DNA of 64,000 nt from Haloferax sp. Q22. GTDB lineage: Archaea; Halobacteriota; Halobacteria; Halobacteriales; Haloferacaceae. Below the pieces are notes generated by a model. That model did no database searches. It was given only the letters and a program-made list of their open reading frames with translations, and was not told where the DNA came from. How positions within the stretch are numbered: position 1 is the first letter of the stretch; each line of letters opens with the position of its first letter. The position numbers were made by a program, and so were the translations under genes. The DNA is taken from assembly GCF_001482285.1 (NCBI RefSeq), contig NZ_LOEP01000023.1, positions 56,228-120,227 on the forward strand, written 5' to 3'. Positions 23,199-31,406 of this stretch are shown here, piece by piece.

Positions 23199-24197
23199 TC
23201 AGTCTTCGCGGTTGCCGGGGCCCCAAGTGTCCGGGACTTCGATGACGTAGCGGCCGTCCTCGCGAAGCGAGATGATGTACTCGTCGCGGTCGTACAGCTC
23301 CATGAGATTGAGCTCGTACTGCCCGGGATTGACGATTTTGATGCTCTCGAACTGGTCGTTGAGCTCCTCGCGGAGCTGGTCTAGGTTGGGTCGGTCGTCG
23401 GACGACGGCTCGATGACCGTGCCGTCCGCGTCCGTGGGCGCGTCCTCGGCCGGCTGACCGGCCGCCGCGTCGGGGTCTGGGGGCGCTTCGGACGGCGTCT
23501 CGGCCGCCGGGCCGCGTCGGTTCGCGTCGGCGGCCGCGAGTTCTTCGGGCGTGACGACGTCGCTTCGAGCGCTCTTCTGGGAGTTATCCTCGTCCGTTTC
23601 GCGCGCGTTGATTTTACCGGGTGCGCGGTCCGGAGGAGAAGCCGAGTCCGCCGAGCTACTGGGTCGCTCCGTCGCGGACTCACCTCGGGATTCGTTCCGC
23701 GACGCTGGGGGCTCCTGCGGATCTGCTCCCGGAGACTCACCGGGCGCGGACGGCCACTCGCCCCAACCGCGGGGTTTGTCTTCGGGTTCACTACCCGCGT
23801 CGGCCGCGCCAGCCGCGTCACTTGCGCCGGCCGCGTCGGTCGGCGATGGCTCGTTCTGGATCGAGTCGGCGGTGTCGCCGGTCTCGGTTCGCTGTGGGGC
23901 GTCCGGGTTCGCATTCGCGTTTGCCCAGTCGCTGACGGTCATCGACTCCTCGTCGGTCGCGTCGGGGTGGGACTGCTGCTGCGCGCGGTCTCGGACGGCG
24001 TCCGCCGCCGAGGAGGTAAGGTCCCGCGTTCCGGCGCCGCCCGTCGACGGCGTGTCGTCGCTGGCGCTCGCGGGAGCGCTCCCGCTCGACGCGGGCTTGA
24101 ACTGAAACTTGTTGCCGCCGCAGCTCGGGCACCCCGAGAGCATCTCCTTCGAGCCGTCGGGGAACACCTTACCGCACGTGGTGCATTGATGTGGCAT
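23199..24197 (-). CDS. oapC: OapC/ArvC family zinc-ribbon protein
   Basis: A 332-residue protein, third gene of the origin-associated set. The N-terminal 35 residues form a four-Cys zinc ribbon (CTTCGKVFPDGSKEMLSGCPSC). About 210 residues of Ser/Ala/Asp/Pro-rich disordered sequence follow. The C-terminal 70 residues form a folded domain (NLDQLREELNDQFESIKIVNPGQYELNLMELYDRDEYIISL). In published H. volcanii work the set was named OapABC for its place beside the major origin; later work on vesicle formation calls it ArvABC. It is separated from oapB by 48 bp. Confidence 0.9.
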   Translation of the reverse strand: MPHQCTTCGKVFPDGSKEMLSGCPSCGGNKFQFKPASSGSAPASASDDTPSTGGAGTRDLTSSAADAVRDRAQQQSHPDATDEESMTVSDWANANANPDAPQRTETGDTADSIQNEPSPTDAAGASDAAGAADAGSEPEDKPRGWGEWPSAPGESPGADPQEPPASRNESRGESATERPSSSADSASPPDRAPGKINARETDEDNSQKSARSDVVTPEELAAADANRRGPAAETPSEAPPDPDAAAGQPAEDAPTDADGTVIEPSSDDRPNLDQLREELNDQFESIKIVNPGQYELNLMELYDRDEYIISLREDGRYVIEVPDTWGPGNRED

Positions 24198-24245
24198 TGA
24201 TGGATGTTGGCGCCGGATGGCGCGTGAGGGCGTTCGTGGTGCCCC

Positions 24246-24638
24246 CTACTTTCGCGAGACGAGCGCGCTGATGAGATTCTCGTCCTTGTGAAGCGTCTGA
24301 ATCTGGTTCGCGGGACCAATGACGGTGAGCTTCTGGGTCGACTGTCGGCCCATGAGTCGGTCGAGGAAGCTCTGGTCTGCAGTCTGCGAACGCGGATACG
24401 TCTCGATCTCGATTCCGTTGAACTCGTCGGGGCTTATCTCGGCCATCGTGACCTCGATGAGCTTCGACTCCTCATCGGGCGAAAGGCCCTCCTCGAGGAT
24501 GACGATGTTGCCGTCGCGGACGCCGTCGAGGATGAGCCGAATCTTCTCCATGCTCGTGAGGTTTGCCATCCGATTCCCGCTGAAGAGGTCTATCTGGACC
24601 CCGTCGGAGCCGTTGTCGGAGGCGGTTGCTTCAGGCAT
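24246..24638 (-). CDS. oapB: OapB/ArvB family protein (DUF2073)
   Basis: A 130-residue protein of the DUF2073 family, central gene of the oapA-oapB-oapC row. The N-terminus is low complexity to about residue 15; the rest is a compact alpha/beta domain (LTSMEKIRLILDGVRDGNIVILEEGL, IEIETYPRS, LTVIGPANQIQTLHKDENLISALV). No catalytic motif is visible. It starts 6 bp after the oapA stop, so it is co-transcribed and probably acts with the GTPase. Confidence 0.9.
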   Translation of the reverse strand: MPEATASDNGSDGVQIDLFSGNRMANLTSMEKIRLILDGVRDGNIVILEEGLSPDEESKLIEVTMAEISPDEFNGIEIETYPRSQTADQSFLDRLMGRQSTQKLTVIGPANQIQTLHKDENLISALVSRK

Positions 24639-24644
24639 GGTGAA

Positions 24645-25286
24645 TCACGCGAAGTACTCCGCGATTTTGGCGTACACTTCGTCCATGTTCTCCCCTTCGA
24701 GCGCCGACAACTCGACTGTTTCGTGCTGTGGGTACGCGTTCGCGATGCGCTCGACGTTCGAATCTTCGAGGTCGATCTTGTTCGCGAAGATGAGCACGGG
24801 CAGGTCCTGGCTCTCGATGATGCCGATGAGCATCGTGTTGACCTGCGATATCGGGTCCTTCGTGCTGTCGAGCACGTAGATGACGCCGTCGACGTCCTCG
24901 CGGAGCCAGTGCATGGCCTCCGCGACGCCCTCGGTCGCCTCACGGGACCGGCGGACGGCGTCGTCTTTCTCCATGTCGTGTTCGAGGAACTCTTTGTAAT
25001 CGACCTTCGTCGTGACACCCGGCGTGTCGACGATGTCGATGGTGACTTTCTTGCCGTTCCGCTCGATTTCGACGTTCTCCTTCCGCCTGGCGCGGCGAGT
25101 CTCGTGAGGGATGTGGCTCTCGGGACCGATGGCGTCACCAGTCCAGTCACGGGCGATACGGTTTGCGAGAGTCGTCTTCCCGGCGTTGGGCGGGCCATAT
25201 ATACCGATCCGCTTCGGCTCGCTCTCCGAAAAGAGCCGGTCGACGACTCGTGAGATGCTGTCTCTTAAATCTGTGAGCAGTCCCAT
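24645..25286 (-). CDS. oapA: Era-like small GTPase OapA/ArvA
   Basis: A 213-residue Ras-like GTPase. The G motifs are complete: G1 GPPNAGKT (31-38), G3 DTPG (87-90), G4 NKID (169-172) and G5 SAL (194-196). The N-terminal 25 residues form an amphipathic helix (LLTDLRDSISRVVDRLFSE). In H. volcanii the orthologue is reported to drive extracellular-vesicle formation; family knowledge, not visible here. It is the first gene leftward from the origin, facing away from it. The ATG at 25286 was chosen; an in-frame start at 25340 would add 18 atypical residues. Confidence 0.93.
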   Translation of the reverse strand: MGLLTDLRDSISRVVDRLFSESEPKRIGIYGPPNAGKTTLANRIARDWTGDAIGPESHIPHETRRARRKENVEIERNGKKVTIDIVDTPGVTTKVDYKEFLEHDMEKDDAVRRSREATEGVAEAMHWLREDVDGVIYVLDSTKDPISQVNTMLIGIIESQDLPVLIFANKIDLEDSNVERIANAYPQHETVELSALEGENMDEVYAKIAEYFA

Positions 25287-25850
25287 CCTGGGCCTCCCGC
25301 ACCTCCCGAACGCGTCGTGGAGGGCGTATGGAGGTATCACCCAACCGGACTCACTTAAGCACTACGTCAGACACCAGTCACGTGGGAGACAGGACGACAG
25401 AAAGGAACGTCGTGGACAGCGGTCGCGACGGACTGACGCGAGCGGTCCAGAGACGAACGACGAATGAGCGTTCAGCCGCAGCGTACCGAGCGGTCGAACG
25501 CGGCCGACCGACCGCCGACAGGGTTCACACGCCGGGACACCCGCTCTTCCAATTGCTACTTCGGGCGTACACGTGTGCGTGCTGAAGAGGTTCCTACCGG
25601 GAAGTCCACCTGTCTCGCGAAGTCCGTGCCTCGTAACCCCGTCCGTTTCGTCTGCGGGCCGATCCGTGGATATCAGTCGGTCAGTTGGTCAGTCGGGTGA
25701 GCACGGACCGAACAGGACGAACCACCCAACGGACCAACAGTATGGGCCGATTGACACGACTGTAACCACGTCGGTTCGGGATTAGACTCGCGTCGGGGTC
25801 GTAGTGGGCCCGCTTCGACGGAGGTGAACATCTCGTCTCGGGACACCCCC

Positions 25851-25871
25851 ACCCCTTCGTTTCGGGTGGAA
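25851..25871 (-). promoter_or_regulatory. Origin recognition box, left of DUE
   Basis: On the minus strand it reads TTCCACCCGAAAC then GAAGGGGT. With the site at 26047 it brackets the AT-rich unwinding element; the G end points outward. Confidence 0.88.
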
Positions 25872-25918
25872 CGGCCCGAAGGGGTGGGTGGGGGGAGACC
25901 GCTAGACGGCGGTCGGAC

Positions 25919-26018
25919 GTTAATTCTATTCTAGGGGAGTACAATAATATCTCCTTTTGCCCCAGTACGGTTACGGTATGCGAATATGCGTGATAAAACT
26001 ATCCCTATCTAAAGGCCA
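25919..26018. other. AT-rich duplex-unwinding element
   Basis: The most AT-rich stretch of the intergenic region, including TTAATTCTATTCTA, ACAATAATAT and GTGATAAAACTA. It lies midway between the two divergent ORBs. Confidence 0.75.
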
Positions 26019-26046
26019 CTGAGACCCCCTCCCCACCTTCTCACGG

Positions 26047-26067
26047 CTCCACCCGAAACGAAGGGGT
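26047..26067 (+). promoter_or_regulatory. Origin recognition box, right of DUE
   Basis: CTCCACCCGAAAC then GAAGGGGT. Apart from its first base it is identical to the left box and in the opposite orientation. Confidence 0.88.
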
Positions 26068-26127
26068 GTGGGGCATTCGAGGCCCAGGGGTTTCCCGTCG
26101 AACTGGAGATCGACCACTTAATTGCAT

Positions 26128-26143
26128 AGGAAACGGAGGGGTT
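26128..26143 (+). promoter_or_regulatory. Partial ORB (core only)
   Basis: AGGAAACGGAGGGGTT has the GAAAC-GGGGT core without the TCCA half. Confidence 0.4.
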
Positions 26144-26200
26144 AGACCGGCCGCAAAATAGCTCTCGCCTCAGATTTCACCGAAATCGCGTTTCGGCCGT

Positions 26201-26221
26201 CTCCACACGAAACAAGGGGGT
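26201..26221 (+). promoter_or_regulatory. Origin recognition box
   Basis: CTCCACACGAAAC then AAGGGGGT, same orientation as the box at 26047, 154 bp further right. Confidence 0.75.
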
Positions 26222-26970
26222 CACCAGCACCAATTTTTCTCGTCGGACACCTACTCGACTCCGACTTCCACTCCATCGACGCGGACCGGTGGGGCTCGTG
26301 CCGACTGGAGATTCGGTGCAGAGTCGACCGGGAGTCCAGTGTACGACTGTCGTTCGTCCAAACTTACCGCCGCCGTTCGGAGTCGCGACACGGCCCGCGG
26401 TTCGACTCGACAGAGCGCGATTGTTCGAACCGACGCGTTTCAATTCGACGGGACCGTTGCTAGTCCTCACCGTCCAGCCGTCCGATCGTCCAACAGTCCA
26501 ATCGTCCAACAGCTCGACCGACTCTGTCCGCTGACTGCTCACCGACTCTGTCCGATTGCGCTCTCCGATCGACTCGAACTACTCCCCTTCATCCGAACCT
26601 CCTCTCACCTGTCTCTGACTCCCGCCCCTGGTTTCGACTCCGAGACGTTCAACTCCCGGTGTCGATACGACCGCCGACCCCATGATGACGATCCACGATG
26701 ACGACCCCAATCGACCGACTACTCCAGTCCCGCTTTCGAACTGCAGTTACGGAGTCTTCGCTTCCGATCGAGTCGGAGTCGTTCGTGTTGAAACGGTCCC
26801 GTCCGGCCGAGTTCGGGTCGAACGACGGTAGACAAGTCGGAGAAGTAAGATTTTTGTACCGACTGTTCGTTTGGTTCCTTTGCATCATCTGGAATCGCCT
26901 TTTTCGGCGTGATGCGTAGATGCCGGCTATCACCGGCTTCACGCACCTTATGCGCCGCTGCGGGCGACTA

Positions 26971-26991
26971 TTCCACTTGAAACAAAGGGGT
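26971..26991 (+). promoter_or_regulatory. Origin recognition box at the orc1 start
   Basis: TTCCACTTGAAAC then AAAGGGGT ends 7 nt before the orc1 ATG at 26999, so Orc1 bound here could also affect its own expression. Confidence 0.8.
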
Positions 26992-26998
26992 ATTCACG

Positions 26999-28672
26999 AT
27001 GGACGAGGAAGAGAATCCGCGAGGCGGAACACGAGGGGAAGTCGGGAACAGCACGTCGGACGACAGCGCCATCGACGACGACTCCGGCGATGCATCCAGT
27101 ACCGACGCGTCCGCTGACGATGCGTCCACCGGAGCATCGACAGCCGCCGCCGAGGACGACGTCTCCCCCGAAGACATCGACATTCAGGCGAGCATCGGTC
27201 CCGACGCCGACGCCCCCGACGAAGATCTCGACCAGCACAAAGACCCCGACGTCGGTCTCGACAAGGTCGTTCTCAACGACGACGAGGAGTCCAAGGGCCT
27301 GTTCGACGACCTCCTCGCCGGCGAGCCGATTTTCGAGAACAAGGAAGTCCTTCGCCCGTCGTACACGCCGCACGAACTCCCCCACCGGACCGACCAGATA
27401 AACCAGATGGCGACGATTCTCGTCTCCGCCCTGCGCGGGGAGACGCCGTCGAACATCCTCATCTACGGGAAGACGGGAACCGGGAAGACCGCGAGCGCGA
27501 AGTTCGTCAGCCAGGAACTCGAATCCACCTCCCAGAAGTACGACGTACCTTGCGAGGTCGAGTACATCAACTGCGAGGTGACGGACACGCAGTACCGCGT
27601 GCTCGCGCAGTTGGCGAACAAGTTCATCGAGAAGAACGTCGAGCGCATCGAGGCCGAACAGGAACGCCTCGACGGGATGCGCACGCGGGCGACGGAAGAC
27701 CCCAACGCCCTCGAAGACACGCCCTACGACTCCATCGCCGAGATAGACGAGCGCGCGGCGGAACTCGACGACGACTCCGACGAGATGGAGACGGTACCGA
27801 TGACCGGGTGGCCGACCGACCGCGTCTACACGACCTTTTTCGACGCCGTCGACTACAAGGAGCGTGTGGTCGTCATCATGCTCGACGAGATCGACAAACT
27901 GGTCGAAAAGTCGGGCGACGACACGCTCTACAACCTCTCGCGGATGAACTCCGAACTCGACAACTCCCGCATCTCCATCATGGGTATCTCGAACGACCTG
28001 AAGTTCACCGACTTCCTCGACCCCCGGGTCAAATCGAGCCTCGGTGAGGAGGAAATCGTCTTCCCGCCGTACGACGCGAACCAGCTCCGCGACATCCTCC
28101 AGCACCGCGCCGACGTGGCGTTCAAGCCCGGCGCGCTCACCGACGACGTGATTCCGCTGTGCGCCGCGTTCGCCGCGCAGGAACACGGCGACGCCCGGCG
28201 CGCACTCGACCTACTCCGCACGGCCGGCGAACTCGCGGAGCGCGGGCAGGCCGACACCGTCGAGGAGGCCCACGTCCGGCAGGCGCAGGACAAAATCGAA
28301 CTCGACCGCGTGGTCGAGGTCGTCCGTACCCTCCCCACGCAGTCGAAAATTGTCCTCTTCGCCATCATCCTCCTGGAGAAAAACGGCGTCCGCAACATCA
28401 ACACCGGCGAGGTGTTCAACATCTACAAGCGCCTCTGCGAGGAGATTGATGCCGACGTACTGACTCAGCGCCGCGTCACCGACCTCATCTCGGAACTCGA
28501 CATGCTCGGCATCGTCAACGCCGTCGTCGTCTCGAAGGGTCGCTACGGCCGGACCAAGGAAATCAGCCTCTCTGTCCCCATCGACGAGACCGAGGCCGTC
28601 CTGCTGACGGACTCCCGACTCGGCGACATCGAGAGCGCACAGCCGTTCGTGCAGGCGCGGTTCGACAACTGA
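26999..28672 (+). CDS. orc1: Orc1/Cdc6 replication initiator
   Basis: Origin-binding AAA+ initiator of 557 residues, longer than most Orc1/Cdc6 (about 400) because of an acidic Ser/Asp/Thr-rich N-terminal extension of about 105 residues. The AAA+ core has Walker A GKTGTGKT (157-164), Walker B VVIMLDEIDKL and sensor ISIMGISNDLKF. An insertion rich in Glu/Asp sits between Walker A and B. The C-terminal winged-helix domain (LPTQSKIVLFAIILLEKNG onward) should contact the ORB sites. It is transcribed away from the origin. An ORB overlaps its promoter region, suggesting autoregulation. Confidence 0.97.
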   Translation: MDEEENPRGGTRGEVGNSTSDDSAIDDDSGDASSTDASADDASTGASTAAAEDDVSPEDIDIQASIGPDADAPDEDLDQHKDPDVGLDKVVLNDDEESKGLFDDLLAGEPIFENKEVLRPSYTPHELPHRTDQINQMATILVSALRGETPSNILIYGKTGTGKTASAKFVSQELESTSQKYDVPCEVEYINCEVTDTQYRVLAQLANKFIEKNVERIEAEQERLDGMRTRATEDPNALEDTPYDSIAEIDERAAELDDDSDEMETVPMTGWPTDRVYTTFFDAVDYKERVVVIMLDEIDKLVEKSGDDTLYNLSRMNSELDNSRISIMGISNDLKFTDFLDPRVKSSLGEEEIVFPPYDANQLRDILQHRADVAFKPGALTDDVIPLCAAFAAQEHGDARRALDLLRTAGELAERGQADTVEEAHVRQAQDKIELDRVVEVVRTLPTQSKIVLFAIILLEKNGVRNINTGEVFNIYKRLCEEIDADVLTQRRVTDLISELDMLGIVNAVVVSKGRYGRTKEISLSVPIDETEAVLLTDSRLGDIESAQPFVQARFDN

Positions 28673-28713
28673 AGAACGAAATTCGAAATTCCGACTCTGT
28701 TACTGCACTCACG

Positions 28714-29592
28714 TCACGCCGCGAGCGCGCCGGCTCGCATCGGTGTCTCCGATGGTTCCGATAGCTCCGATGGCTCGACCTGAAGCGGTGCCGTCGGTGC
28801 GTCGGCAGCCGTCGCCTCAATCGTCGTCACGTCGTCGGTCGCCGTGTCGTCAGGCATCACGTCAACAGACTCGACAGGCTCGACGGAGTCGAAAGAGACG
28901 GGCGCGACCGGCGTCGTCGTCGCCATCGAGTTGGCGAGCGTCAGGCGGACCCAGCCGAGAAGCGGGATGCGGACCCGCGCGACGCCTTGAATCCACTCGG
29001 GTCGGACCGGGTCGGCGATGCCGCTCACCTGGTCGTACCGCGGGTTGTTGTCGCCTTTCGTGATGAAGCCGGCGTAGTCGGCGGGGCAGTTGGCGAGCTC
29101 CCGGCAGTTGTTGGCGGACATGTACTCGGGGTTCGCCCGGTCGTACCAGTTCTCTCCTTCGTCGACCCAGAACATCGCCCGGTGGATAATCGGGGGCCCT
29201 GCCGATCCGGGGTCGTCGTAGACGATGACGCTACCTGGCCCGCCGAACTTCCGGTAGTCGACTTCGGCACCGGTCTCAGCCGTGACGACAGCGGTTCCCT
29301 CGACGGACGCGTCCGGGGCGAATCGTTCCGGTCCCGTGATGAACACGAGGTCGCCTTTGTGCATGTGCGGTTCCATGCTCCCGCTTTCGACGGCGACCAT
29401 CGGTGGCCACACGCCGCTCACCGCGAACAGGAGCAACCCGACGGCCAACACGGCGAGCGCGCTCGTCAGGACTTCGCGGACGAACAGAAGCGGCCCCTCC
29501 TCTGCCGTCCGGAGCCGAGTTAGTACGCCTTCGTCGGAGGCGGGACCGCGCCGCGGGTCGGGGGAGGGCGGGCGACCGTCGTCGTCACTCAT
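28714..29592 (-). CDS. sec11b: Signal peptidase I, Sec11 type
   Basis: Membrane serine protease of 292 residues that removes Sec signal peptides. After a disordered acidic/Pro-rich N-terminus there is one transmembrane helix (about 41-62). The catalytic Ser72 lies in ESGSMEPHMHKGDLVF, His137 in PIIHRAMFWVD, and acidic residues in ITKGDNNPRYDQ. As in ER and archaeal enzymes, His replaces the bacterial Lys. The C-terminal 60 residues are low complexity. H. volcanii has two such peptidases; the place beside orc1 suggests the Sec11b gene. It is divergent from the PolD subunit gene with 78 bp between starts. Confidence 0.93.
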   Translation of the reverse strand: MSDDDGRPPSPDPRRGPASDEGVLTRLRTAEEGPLLFVREVLTSALAVLAVGLLLFAVSGVWPPMVAVESGSMEPHMHKGDLVFITGPERFAPDASVEGTAVVTAETGAEVDYRKFGGPGSVIVYDDPGSAGPPIIHRAMFWVDEGENWYDRANPEYMSANNCRELANCPADYAGFITKGDNNPRYDQVSGIADPVRPEWIQGVARVRIPLLGWVRLTLANSMATTTPVAPVSFDSVEPVESVDVMPDDTATDDVTTIEATAADAPTAPLQVEPSELSEPSETPMRAGALAA

Positions 29593-29670
29593 CACTCCCA
29601 GTTTACCCGGACTGGGTTTCAACGTTCTGGGTTTCGGCATCCTTTTTGCCGCGTGTCGCACACTCCGGGT

Positions 29671-31263
29671 GTGCCACTGGAGACGCCGGCGCGCATCGTC
29701 CGGGCGCTCGTCGGTCGCGGCTACAACGCCGAACGCGAGGCCGTGACCCTCATCGCCGGCTCCGACGACCCCGCCAGCACCCTCGCCCGCGTCGTCGAAG
29801 CCGTTCCGGACGACGCGCTTCGCATCACCGCCGACCACGTCCGCGAGGTGCTCGCGTCCGCCCCCGCCGCGGACCCACCGGGAACGGAATCGACCGGCCC
29901 GGCCGCCGCGCAGGCTGTCGACGCCGACGCGTCTGCCACCGCCGAGCCAGACCCCCCTGTTTCCGCTGCAACATCGCACGACAACGCGGACCACACCGCT
30001 CAATCGGCTCCAGCCGAAGCCGAGGGTGGGCCGACCGGACGGAACGTCGACCCGGCGCTTCGGTCCCTCGAAATCGCCAACGACATGACCGGCCAGTCGA
30101 CGGGCACCGGCGAGTACGACGACTTCGTGAAGGTGTTCCGCGACCGCTACGAGAAGCTCTCGAAGATGCTTCGCGGGCGCGTCAACCACCGTCCCGCGAA
30201 GGCCATCTCGAAGATGTCCGGCGGCGAGGACGCGGAACTCATCGGCCTCGTCGACGACGTTCGCTCCACCAAGAGCGGTCACTGGATTATCGACCTCGAG
30301 GACACGACGGGAACGTTCCCCTGTCTCGTGATGAAGGACAAAGACATCGCGAGCTACGTCGACGAACTCCTCATGGACGAGTGCATCGCGGTACAGGGGA
30401 CGCTTTCGGGCGACGCGGGTATCCTCTTCGTCGACTCGATGCACTTCCCCGACGTGCCGCGGAGCCACCGCGCCAACACCGCCGACAGAGACGTGCAGGC
30501 GGCGCTCATCTCGGACGTACACGTCGGCAGTCAGGAGTTCATGGCCGGCGCGTGGAATCGATTCGCCGACTGGCTCCACACCGAGGAGGCAGAGCGCATC
30601 GAGTACCTCCTCATCGCCGGCGACATGGTCGAGGGCGTCGGCGTCTACCCGAATCAGGACGAGGAACTCGACGTCATCGACATCTACGAGCAGTACGAGG
30701 CATTCTCGGAGCACCTCAAATCAGTGCCCGGCGACCTCGACATCGTGATGATTCCGGGCAACCACGACGCGGTCCGACTCGCGGAGCCCCAGCCCGGCTT
30801 CGACGACGAACTCCGCGACATCATGTCGGCCCACGACGCTCGTATTACGAGCAATCCCTCGATGGTCACGCTCGAAGGCGTCAACGTCCTCATGTACCAC
30901 GGCGTCTCACTTGACGAGGTCATCGCCGAGCTACCGGCCGATAAGGCGAGCTACGACGAGCCACACAAGGCGATGTACCAGCTCCTGAAGAAGCGCCACG
31001 TCGCGCCGCAGTTCGGGGGTCACACCCGCCTCGCGCCCGAGGAACTCGACTACCTCGTCATGGAGGACGTGCCCGACATCTTCCACACCGGCCACGTCCA
31101 CAAGCTCGGCTGGGGCAAGTACCACAACGTCCTCGCGGTCAACTCCGGTTGCTGGCAGGCCCAGACCGACTTCCAGAAGTCCGTCAACATCGACCCCGAC
31201 GCCGGGTACGCCCCCATCGTCGACCTCGACACGCTGAACATGACCGTCCGGAAGTTCTCCTGA
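29671..31263 (+). CDS. DNA polymerase D small subunit (DP1)
   Basis: Small, exonuclease subunit of the archaeal replicative polymerase PolD, 530 residues. An N-terminal helical region and a disordered linker (about 75-130) precede an OB fold (GLVDDVRSTKSGHWIIDLEDTTGTFPCLVM) and an Mre11-like phosphoesterase domain. All metal motifs are intact: ISDVHVGS, IAGDMVEG, IPGNHDAVR, MYHGVS and HTGHVHKLG, so 3'-5' exonuclease activity is expected. The start is taken as GTG at 29671 (PLETPARIVRALVG), which fits the family and lies about 26 nt after a T-rich box; an in-frame GTG at 29653 is the alternative. Its large-subunit partner is not in the window. Confidence 0.95.
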   Translation: MPLETPARIVRALVGRGYNAEREAVTLIAGSDDPASTLARVVEAVPDDALRITADHVREVLASAPAADPPGTESTGPAAAQAVDADASATAEPDPPVSAATSHDNADHTAQSAPAEAEGGPTGRNVDPALRSLEIANDMTGQSTGTGEYDDFVKVFRDRYEKLSKMLRGRVNHRPAKAISKMSGGEDAELIGLVDDVRSTKSGHWIIDLEDTTGTFPCLVMKDKDIASYVDELLMDECIAVQGTLSGDAGILFVDSMHFPDVPRSHRANTADRDVQAALISDVHVGSQEFMAGAWNRFADWLHTEEAERIEYLLIAGDMVEGVGVYPNQDEELDVIDIYEQYEAFSEHLKSVPGDLDIVMIPGNHDAVRLAEPQPGFDDELRDIMSAHDARITSNPSMVTLEGVNVLMYHGVSLDEVIAELPADKASYDEPHKAMYQLLKKRHVAPQFGGHTRLAPEELDYLVMEDVPDIFHTGHVHKLGWGKYHNVLAVNSGCWQAQTDFQKSVNIDPDAGYAPIVDLDTLNMTVRKFS

Positions 31264-31406
31264 GTCGGCGACCGTTTCGCTCCTGACGACCGTCCGACCC
31301 GGCGACCGTTCTCCCGCCCAGGATGTACCCTGATAGCACGCCGGATGTGCGGCGGTCGGGACCATTCCGCCGTCGCTTTTTATCCGCGACGTGCGCAGAA
31401 TCGGTG

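Larger units (their letters stand above)
25287..26998. other. Replication origin oriC1 region (gene-free)
   Basis: 1.7 kb between oapA and orc1 with no convincing gene. Its core is an AT-rich segment (about 25919-26018) between two ORBs pointing away from each other (25851-25871 and 26047-26067). G-rich stretches lie just inside each ORB (25879-25900 and 26021-26037, near mirror images). Further ORBs lie at 26201-26221 and 26971-26991, and a half-match at 26128-26143. This is the architecture of known haloarchaeal orc1-linked origins, including the halophile-specific G-strings. The flanks (25670-25760 and 26460-26560) carry short GTCAGT/GTCCAACAG-type repeats. Open frames in this stretch lack haloarchaeal codon bias. 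Confidence 0.9.

Noticed and set aside
25328..25944. Open frames of 60-90 codons left of the origin core
   Set aside because: No acidic bias, no family resemblance, and they overlap the ORB and repeats.
26289..26946. Open frames of 70-120 codons between the origin core and orc1
   Set aside because: Ser/Arg/Pro-rich, mutually overlapping in several frames, not haloarchaeal in codon use.
29950..29985. ORB-like match inside the PolD small subunit gene
   Set aside because: Only a partial match and in the coding linker region.
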